This document shows, piece after piece, positions 1 to 4,760 of a stretch of DNA of 9,267 nucleotides. The notes beneath the pieces are model-generated. The model searched no databases. It saw only the letters and a list, made by a program, of their open reading frames with translations, and was not told the origin of the DNA. Position numbers and translations under genes: made by a program. Where the stretch lies: NCBI GenBank assembly GCA_045629005.1, contig JAZQQJ010000077.1, forward strand, positions 1 to 9,267, given 5' to 3'. The DNA comes from RGIG3528 sp045629005. Lineage in GTDB: Bacteria > Bacillota > Clostridia > Lachnospirales > Lachnospiraceae. Each line of letters starts with the position of its first letter. Position 1 is the first letter of the stretch.

Positions 1-10
1 CGCGAGGGAC

Positions 11-59
11 GGGGTGTGGTGTCCGCTAGCGGACACCACACACCCACATTACTTTTTTT
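11..59 (+). terminator. GC-rich perfect palindrome plus T-run, possible terminator of a gene to the left
   Basis: Positions 14-41 are a perfect 28-base palindrome centred on GCTAGC (25-30). GGG at 11-13 can extend the stem by pairing with CCC at 43-45 around a bulged A at 42. Seven Ts follow at 53-59. A strong hairpin followed by Ts on the plus strand would suit a transcript entering from the left and ending tail-to-tail with the minus-strand PhoH gene. Two things are atypical: the T-run begins 7 bases after the stem, and a perfect palindrome must open central pairs to form a loop. On the minus strand no T-run follows the hairpin, so it is not a standard terminator for PhoH. A dispersed palindromic repeat is the alternative. 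Confidence 0.4.
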
Positions 60-66
60 ATGCCTT

Positions 67-1359
67 TTATTTGATTGTAAGTCTCTTTGCTGCTTCGCTG
101 GAGAGTTTGCTTCGTACTGTTTCTGTATCCTTAAATGTTACCTGAGCACAGAGCTCGGAACCTTTCATACGCTCTGAAGCAAATACAAGACCGTTGTTTC
201 GTCTGTCAAGCTTAGGGTTATCAATCTGATCGGGGTCACCGAGAAGAACAATCTTTGAACCTTCACCCGCACGTGTTACGATTTCAAGAATCTGGGCGAT
301 TGAACAGTTCTGGGCTTCATCGACGATTACGAAGGAATTCGTAAGAGAACGTCCGCGCATGTAAGCCAGTGAACCAATCTCAATAATTCCTGTTTCTACC
401 ATGTCTTCAATCTGGACTTTGACTTCTTCCGCATCGTCATGCATATATTTCCTGTTCTTGTTTTCTGACTCATTCTTAAGCTTTAAAAGAATGTTCAGGT
501 TATCAAAGAAAGGAGCTACAAGAGGCCCCATCTTGTCTTCAAGATCACCGGGAAGGAATCCGAGGTCTGCGTCCGAAAGTGTATTTGAACGTGTGATGAT
601 AAGTCTGTCGTATCTGTCTCCGAAATAACCCTGAAGGCCTGCTGCGAGGGAAAGGAATGTCTTTGCACATCCTGCGGGACCTTTAAGAATTACAAGCGGA
701 ACTTCCTCAGGAGACTGGAGAAGCGCATGCAGTGCAAAACGCTGTCCGATGTTTCTTGGAGTACAGTAGTCACAGGCATATTCTTCATCAAGGAGCTGTA
801 CCCATTCTCCGTTTACAAAATGCTTAATTGCCGTGCCGCCCGAAGGATAGTAGTAAACGCCGTATTCGTTAGGCTCGCCAATGTCACCTTCCTGAATGTC
901 ATCATTACGGCCGGTGTACATTTCATCTGTGTCAATGTGCTCGTTGTGATATGACTGAACTTCGAGACCGAGGAACTTGGCGTTAATCATCATTGATACG
1001 TCGTTTGTAACAAGGATGACAGGCATCGAACTGATACCACGCTGCTCAAAGACAGTGTTGATTATCCGGTTGTCAGGAGAATCGGGATAGCCTTTAAGAT
1101 GATTCTCTTCTGCAACTTTTATTATCTTGAAAGTTCCGCCGTTCTCGAGTCGAATTCCTGTGTCGTATGAACCGTTCAGAGCAGAGATTTCACGGATTGC
1201 TTCTCGTGCCATGAAACCGAGCTCGCCGCCCGCAGTCTTCTTCTGGTCAAGTTCCTGAAGAGTGACGGAAGTAATTGCAACAATGTTGTCATCAAAGCCA
1301 AACAGTGCACGTGGCTGATGAAGAAGGATGTTGGTGTCGAGAATATAGAGTTTAATCAT
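67..1359 (-). CDS. PIN-PhoH fusion ATPase (PhoH2/YlaK type)
   Basis: This 430-residue cytoplasmic protein joins an N-terminal PIN nuclease-fold domain (about 1-135) to a C-terminal PhoH P-loop ATPase domain (about 205-425). The PIN acidic residues appear intact: D8 in LDTN, E36 in QELD, D96 in SPDNR and D120 in TNDV. The ATPase has a Walker A-like motif GPAGCAKT (227-234), Walker B VIVDEAQ (344-350) and GDPDQID (374-380). Known PIN-PhoH proteins (PhoH2) act as RNA helicase/RNases, and RNA processing is inferred here; the old link to phosphate starvation is weak. An odd feature is Ala in place of the last Walker A glycine. The length matches the roughly 440-residue family norm. The ATG at 1359 is chosen because GAGGTGGG lies just before it and the PIN fold begins directly with MIKLYILDTN. 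An in-frame ATG at 1407 adds 16 residues but has no ribosome site. It is a single gene divergent from degV. Confidence 0.93.
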   Translation of the reverse strand: MIKLYILDTNILLHQPRALFGFDDNIVAITSVTLQELDQKKTAGGELGFMAREAIREISALNGSYDTGIRLENGGTFKIIKVAEENHLKGYPDSPDNRIINTVFEQRGISSMPVILVTNDVSMMINAKFLGLEVQSYHNEHIDTDEMYTGRNDDIQEGDIGEPNEYGVYYYPSGGTAIKHFVNGEWVQLLDEEYACDYCTPRNIGQRFALHALLQSPEEVPLVILKGPAGCAKTFLSLAAGLQGYFGDRYDRLIITRSNTLSDADLGFLPGDLEDKMGPLVAPFFDNLNILLKLKNESENKNRKYMHDDAEEVKVQIEDMVETGIIEIGSLAYMRGRSLTNSFVIVDEAQNCSIAQILEIVTRAGEGSKIVLLGDPDQIDNPKLDRRNNGLVFASERMKGSELCAQVTFKDTETVRSKLSSEAAKRLTIK

Positions 1360-1363
1360 ATTA

Positions 1364-1371
1364 CCCACCTC
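1364..1371 (-). promoter_or_regulatory. Ribosome binding site fixing the PhoH start
   Basis: Read on the minus strand this is GAGGTGGG, close to the anti-Shine-Dalgarno complement, ending 4 bases before the ATG at 1359. It decides in favour of this start over the in-frame ATG at 1407, which has nothing comparable upstream. Confidence 0.8.
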
Positions 1372-1415
1372 GTTTTCCATTAAAATAGTCAGGATGGAAT
1401 TTGCCATCTAACATA

Positions 1416-1444
1416 ATTTTACCATATAGGCATACGCTGTTCGA
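1416..1444 (-). promoter_or_regulatory. Sigma-A promoter for the PhoH gene (extended -10)
   Basis: On the minus strand the -10 is TAAAAT (1421 down to 1416), directly preceded by TGG, which makes a TGn extended -10. With a 17-base spacer the -35 would be TCGAAC (1444-1439), only a 3/6 match, so the extended -10 probably compensates. Transcription would start near 1409, giving a leader of about 50 bases. The 5' end of that leader can fold GATGG (1408-1404) onto CCATC (1397-1393). The position fits the gene well, but start-site data are lacking. Confidence 0.6.
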
Positions 1445-1480
1445 TTAAATAAAAATAACATCTTTATGAAAACGAGATAG

Positions 1481-1509
1481 TTGAAAAAAAGGACAAAGAT
1501 TGGTATGAT
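1481..1509 (+). promoter_or_regulatory. Sigma-A promoter for the degV-family gene
   Basis: TTGAAA (1481-1486) and TATGAT (1504-1509) are separated by exactly 17 bases, and TGG at 1501-1503 adds an extended -10. Each hexamer matches consensus at 5 of 6 positions. Transcription should begin near 1516, leaving a leader of about 46 bases. This is the clearest promoter in the window and probably drives both the DegV and PIN-like genes. Confidence 0.8.
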
Positions 1510-1546
1510 TAAAAGTCGATAGTGTATGTAGGCACTTATCCGGGGG

Positions 1547-1552
1547 AAAGGA
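1547..1552 (+). promoter_or_regulatory. Ribosome binding site deciding the degV-family start
   Basis: AAAGGA, preceded by a run of five Gs, lies 9 bases before the ATG at 1562 but only 3 bases before an in-frame TTG at 1556. The spacing favours ATG 1562. Confidence 0.6.
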
Positions 1553-1561
1553 ATTTTGTGT

Positions 1562-2419
1562 ATGGATAAAAAAGTTAAAATAATGGCGGACAGCACATGT
1601 GACTTATCAAAGGATCTTCTTCAGGAATATAATGTCACAATTATTCCGCTTCACATTATTCTTGGTAATAATGAGTATGAGGACGGCAGAGGAGTTACAC
1701 CTGACGAAATTTTGAAATGGTCGGATGAAAACAAGCTCACTCCCAAAACTTCAGCACCGGGAGCAGAAGCAATAGAAGCTGCTTTTGAGCCATATAAAGA
1801 TGATGATACTGAGATAGTTGTTTTCACTATTTCAGAGGAAATGTCCACAACTGCAAATGTTGTCAGGCTTATTGCACAGTCAATGGACATGGAAGAGCGG
1901 GTTTTTGTCTTCGATTCCGCAAACCTTTCCACAGGTATCGGGCTTCAGGTGCTTGAAGCGTGTGATATGGCAAGGCTTGGAATGGGTGCGGCAGAAATTG
2001 TTGCGCAGCTTGCCGAAATTAGAGACAAAGTACGCGCAAGCTTTGTAATAGACACACTTACATATCTCCACAGGGGCGGCCGTTGCAGTGGTGTTGCAGC
2101 TCTTGCAGGCGCTGTACTTGGTATTCATCCTGAAATCGTTGTCAGAAACGGCAAGATGGAAGTCGGTGCGAAGTACAGAGGCAAGATGTCTCAAGTTACC
2201 GTGAAATACGCACAGAGCCTTGAGGAGGATCTTCTTGAAGCAAGGCCGGGTAGAGTGTTTATCACTCATTCGCCGACGGATGTTGCCATTGTGCGGGACG
2301 TAAGAAGATATCTTGAATCCTTGAACTACTTTGACCGTATTCTGGAAACCGATGCGGGCGGTGTTATAACAAGTCACTGCGGTCCCGGAACACTGGGCGT
2401 GCTGTTTATCGAAAAATAA
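1562..2419 (+). CDS. DegV family fatty-acid-binding protein (FakB-like)
   Basis: This 285-residue soluble protein fits the DegV/FakB family in length and motifs. FakB proteins bind a fatty acid and present it to the kinase FakA, which makes acyl-phosphate for phospholipid synthesis. The opening VKIMADSTCDLS (5-16) is the family's first strand and D-S-T/S-D turn. TSAPG (63-67) corresponds to the usual TSQP segment, with T63 matching the carboxylate-contacting Thr. ISEEMSTTAN (90-99) matches the second lipid-contact loop. The stretch IDTLTYLHRGGR (163-174) is the diagnostic L-x-Y-L-x-x-GGR motif, and SHCGPGTLGV (271-280) carries the conserved His (H272). No signal peptide or membrane segment is visible. 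No FakA-like kinase is in the window, so the partner must be elsewhere. Family identity is firm; the fatty acid preferred cannot be read from sequence. A TTG at 1556 is an alternative start adding two residues. Confidence 0.94.
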   Translation: MDKKVKIMADSTCDLSKDLLQEYNVTIIPLHIILGNNEYEDGRGVTPDEILKWSDENKLTPKTSAPGAEAIEAAFEPYKDDDTEIVVFTISEEMSTTANVVRLIAQSMDMEERVFVFDSANLSTGIGLQVLEACDMARLGMGAAEIVAQLAEIRDKVRASFVIDTLTYLHRGGRCSGVAALAGAVLGIHPEIVVRNGKMEVGAKYRGKMSQVTVKYAQSLEEDLLEARPGRVFITHSPTDVAIVRDVRRYLESLNYFDRILETDAGGVITSHCGPGTLGVLFIEK

Positions 2420-2437
2420 TCTGATGAGAATAATCTT

Positions 2438-3016
2438 ATGGCTTTCTACTTTATTGACTACGAAAATTTAAACAAAAAGGGCCTGGAAAGTGTAGAAACA
2501 CTCACTCCTAAAGACAGTGTTTATATCTTTTACAGCGCAAATGCAAACACACTTACTTTCGAGCTTCATGAAAAGCTCATGAAAGCTAAATGCAAGGTGG
2601 AATATATTAAAGTTGAAACGGGAAGCAAAAATGCTCTTGATTTTCAACTTACAAGCCTGCTCGGCTATATGATAGCTGTTAATGGCAAGAGAGAACTTTA
2701 CTGCATTGTATCAAATGACAGCGGTTACAACTGTCTGAAAGGCTTTTGGGAAAACCTTGGGGCAAATGTCTCGATAGTTTCCGATCTCCTCGGAAGTCTT
2801 CAGAAGGACAAGGAAACAGATCTTAAAGAAAAGGTTGAGCCGATACTTAAGAACTTTGAAGGAATCGACCCGGATAAGGTTATCAAGTTTATTATGCAGT
2901 ATAAAACAAAGCAGGGGCTCAATAACGCCCTTATGAAGGAATACAAGGACAGCAAAAAGATTGGTGAGGTTTACAATGCAATCAAGCCTTTTATTGCTGA
3001 CAAGAAAGGCAATTAA
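2438..3016 (+). CDS. Small PIN-like/NYN-type domain protein, putative RNase
   Basis: The 192-residue protein opens with a Rossmann-like strand ending in FIDYEN (5-10), the first acidic cluster of PIN/NYN-like nuclease folds (D7, E9, N10). NALDFQL (65-71) supplies the mid-domain acid D68, and VSNDSGY (91-97) supplies D94 in the ND-x-G/D motif. The core spans about 1-120. A lysine-rich linker leads to a predicted helical tail (about 130-190) that I do not recognise. It resembles the PIN-like proteins often seen in Clostridia, whose substrates are largely unknown; a metal-dependent RNase is an inference. It starts 18 bases after the degV-family stop with only a weak GAGAA upstream, suggesting co-transcription and perhaps coupled or modest translation. 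A nested hairpin follows the stop directly. No signal peptide or membrane segment is visible. Confidence 0.85.
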   Translation: MAFYFIDYENLNKKGLESVETLTPKDSVYIFYSANANTLTFELHEKLMKAKCKVEYIKVETGSKNALDFQLTSLLGYMIAVNGKRELYCIVSNDSGYNCLKGFWENLGANVSIVSDLLGSLQKDKETDLKEKVEPILKNFEGIDPDKVIKFIMQYKTKQGLNNALMKEYKDSKKIGEVYNAIKPFIADKKGN

Positions 3017-3058
3017 TGTTTACAAAGCGGACCGTAAGGCCCGCTTTTAGTGTAAACA
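3017..3058 (+). terminator. Nested hairpin: terminator or attenuator ahead of the galactanase
   Basis: The inner stem pairs AAAGCGG (3024-3030) with CCGCTTT (3041-3047), then an A-C mismatch, then CC (3032-3033) with GG (3038-3039), capped by GTAA (3034-3037), a GNRA tetraloop. Only four Ts (3045-3048) follow, part of them in the stem, so termination would be weak. Flanking it, TGTTTACA (3017-3024) is the exact reverse complement of TGTAAACA (3051-3058) and could form an outer stem. It may partly stop the degV/PIN-like transcript while allowing read-through into the galactanase, for which I see no strong separate promoter. The repeat arms could instead be a protein-binding site. Confidence 0.5.
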
Positions 3059-3080
3059 GGCGGTAAAAAAGGAGAAGAAT

Positions 3081-4604
3081 ATGATTGAAAATGTATTTTT
3101 AAAGGGCGTTGATATTTCTTCACTTCCTGAGCACGAAGATGGCGGGGAGACCTTTTATACACTTGACGGGAGGAAGGTTGACGCATTCACTCTGCTTAAA
3201 GAAAATAACATCAATTCCGTAAGGCTTCGTATTTGGAACGACCCGCAGAGTGTTCCGGAAGCAAAGGGATACTGTGACCTTGAGCATACAGTAGAAATGG
3301 CAAAACGTATTAAAGAAAACGGTATGCACTTTTATCTTGATTTTCATTATTCGGATTATTGGGCAGACCCCGGACAGCAAAGAAAGCCTCACGCATGGAA
3401 GGACTTAAGTTTTGATGAGCTTGTTAAAGCGGTACATGATTTTACGTTCGATGTTCTGGCAACGCTCCGTGACGAGGACTGTCTGCCTGATATGGTACAG
3501 GTCGGAAATGAAATCAGAAGCGGAATGCTTTTCCCGGATGGAGCTGTTCCGAACTATTCAAATCTCGCCGGCCTTGTTAACGCAGGTATCCGAGCATGTC
3601 GTGAAATAAGCAATGATATTACCGTTATGATTCATCTGGATCAGGGCGGGCGTTTTTATTACTTTAAAGAATGGTTTGACAGAATGTTTGAGGCCGGCAT
3701 GGACAGGATTGACTGCATCGGCCTTTCGTTCTACTCGTTCTGGCATGGAACATTTATGGATCTGAAGGATACAATGAAAGGCCTTATTGAAAGATATAAG
3801 CTGCCTGTGATTTGTGTTGAGACGGCACATCCCTGGCGGCATTGCGACAAAGAACACGTTTCCAAAGGGCTAATGAAGAATGCCGGTTTTCAGGCAGGAC
3901 CGGAAAATCAGAAAAAATCACTCGAACTTATTATGCAGATTGCGGCCTCTGTTTCCGAGGGCAAAATGACAGGCGTATATTACTGGGAGCCATTATGCAT
4001 TCCGGGAAAAACGTACGGGAGCTGGGATGAAAATATGGGTATGCTTGATGAGACCGGAAGGGCTTTATGCGGATTCGAGGCATATCGTGATTTCAACACG
4101 CAGAATGTGGCGATAAGTGATATCGATTCATATATGCAAAGGCTGTATGAAGTTCCTGACGAACAGAAAGCCCCTGCCGGAGCAAATCTTATTCCGAACG
4201 GTGATTTTTCGGAAGGTACAAAGGGCTGGTGGATTTCAAAACTTAAGGGCGATATTGAACTTCATGAAAAAGATAATGAGCTTTACATCAGTTCAAAAGA
4301 GAACTTTATTCTCGATATTAACAGAGATATTCTGATTAATGAAGCCGGAAAATACAGGCTTTCCGTTGAATACAGAGGAACAAATACAACAGGTGTTGAT
4401 ATTACTCTTTATATGAAGGCTGTCAGATTTGATGGGGAGAAAAATTACACCGAAAAGGTATATCCTTCAGATGTAAGATTTGATACGGTTTCTCTTCGGG
4501 ATATTGAGCTTTTGCAAGGCTCCGTCAAGGTGGGAATTCATTTTGACACACCGCCGGTATTCGGCAGAATACGAAGAATTTCGCTTGTGAAAACAGACGA
4601 ATAA
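3081..4604 (+). CDS. Endo-beta-1,4-galactanase, GH53, with C-terminal carbohydrate-binding-like module
   Basis: This 507-residue enzyme should cleave beta-1,4-galactan, the side chain of pectic rhamnogalacturonan I (arabinogalactan type I). The GH53 (beta/alpha)8 barrel spans about 8-340: it opens with KGVDISSLPEHED, followed by VRLRIWNDP (47-55) and FYLDFHYSDYWADPG (84-98). VGNEIRSGMLFP (141-152) carries the acid/base E144, and CVETAHPWR (245-253) carries the nucleophile E247. YYWEP (300-304) closes the barrel. From about 368, NLIPNGDFSEGTKGWW begins a 140-residue beta-sandwich typical of galactose-binding-like or CBM4/9-like modules; the exact CBM family is unclear. The start is secure: AAAAGGAG sits 6 bases before the ATG, and the barrel begins eight residues later, so there is no signal peptide. 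That is unusual, because characterised GH53 enzymes are mostly secreted, and it implies a cytoplasmic role on imported oligosaccharides. No sugar transporter or beta-galactosidase is adjacent. Confidence 0.95.
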   Translation: MIENVFLKGVDISSLPEHEDGGETFYTLDGRKVDAFTLLKENNINSVRLRIWNDPQSVPEAKGYCDLEHTVEMAKRIKENGMHFYLDFHYSDYWADPGQQRKPHAWKDLSFDELVKAVHDFTFDVLATLRDEDCLPDMVQVGNEIRSGMLFPDGAVPNYSNLAGLVNAGIRACREISNDITVMIHLDQGGRFYYFKEWFDRMFEAGMDRIDCIGLSFYSFWHGTFMDLKDTMKGLIERYKLPVICVETAHPWRHCDKEHVSKGLMKNAGFQAGPENQKKSLELIMQIAASVSEGKMTGVYYWEPLCIPGKTYGSWDENMGMLDETGRALCGFEAYRDFNTQNVAISDIDSYMQRLYEVPDEQKAPAGANLIPNGDFSEGTKGWWISKLKGDIELHEKDNELYISSKENFILDINRDILINEAGKYRLSVEYRGTNTTGVDITLYMKAVRFDGEKNYTEKVYPSDVRFDTVSLRDIELLQGSVKVGIHFDTPPVFGRIRRISLVKTDE

Positions 4605-4657
4605 ATACCATAAAAAACATGAATAAATGATGATTGCTTAAGGTATTGTCTTTTTTT
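4604..4657 (+). terminator. Weak candidate terminator after the galactanase
   Basis: AATACC (4604-4609), overlapping the stop codon, can pair with GGTATT (4642-4647). After an A-A mismatch, TAA (4611-4613) can pair with TTA (4638-4640). Seven Ts follow at 4651-4657. The stem is AT-rich with a loop of more than 20 bases, so it is a poor intrinsic terminator, but it is the only candidate before uvrB. Confidence 0.25.
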
Positions 4658-4698
4658 AAAAATGGTGTTATCTTCATGCGTATCAATTTCCGTATAAT
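4651..4698 (+). promoter_or_regulatory. Probable uvrBA promoter (perfect -10, poor -35)
   Basis: TATAAT at 4693-4698 is a perfect -10. The best -35 options, TCTTCA (4671-4676, 16-base spacer) or ATCTTC (4670-4675, 17-base spacer), match TTGACA poorly. An upstream T7A5 tract (4651-4662) falls where an UP element would lie. TTCC (4688-4691) and GGAA (4699-4702) form a small inverted repeat around the -10. No Gram-positive LexA box of the form GAAC-N4-GTTC is visible between the galactanase and uvrB. Transcription would begin near 4705. Confidence 0.6.
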
Positions 4699-4746
4699 GG
4701 AAGAAACACAGAACTACTGAAGAAGGAAATGCAGAATGTACAGAAA

Positions 4747-4755
4747 GGGAGGTGA
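4747..4755 (+). promoter_or_regulatory. Ribosome binding site fixing the uvrB GTG start
   Basis: GGGAGGTGA, close to the full consensus, ends 5 bases before the GTG at 4761. An in-frame GTG at 4752 lies inside this site and cannot be served by it, so 4761 is the start. Confidence 0.85.
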
Positions 4756-4760
4756 GAGTT

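Noticed and set aside
1360..1407. N-terminal extension of PhoH from ATG 1407
   Set aside because: It has no ribosome site, would be almost leaderless from the predicted transcription start, and the extra 16 residues are not part of the PIN fold.
1408..1596. A 62-residue hydrophobic minus-strand reading frame between the PhoH and degV genes
   Set aside because: It ends where the PhoH leader begins, overlaps the degV start and both promoters, and has AT-rich low-complexity content that accounts for its Phe/Ile/Leu-rich translation. No ribosome site supports it.
1880..2377. A 165-codon minus-strand frame inside the degV-family gene
   Set aside because: It is wholly antisense to a recognisable DegV protein, and its Cys/His-rich composition follows from the complementary codons.
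4729..4755. Eight-codon upstream frame (MQNVQKGR) ending inside the uvrB ribosome site
   Set aside because: The nearest AAGGA is only one base from its ATG, too close to work well, and so short a frame is expected by chance.
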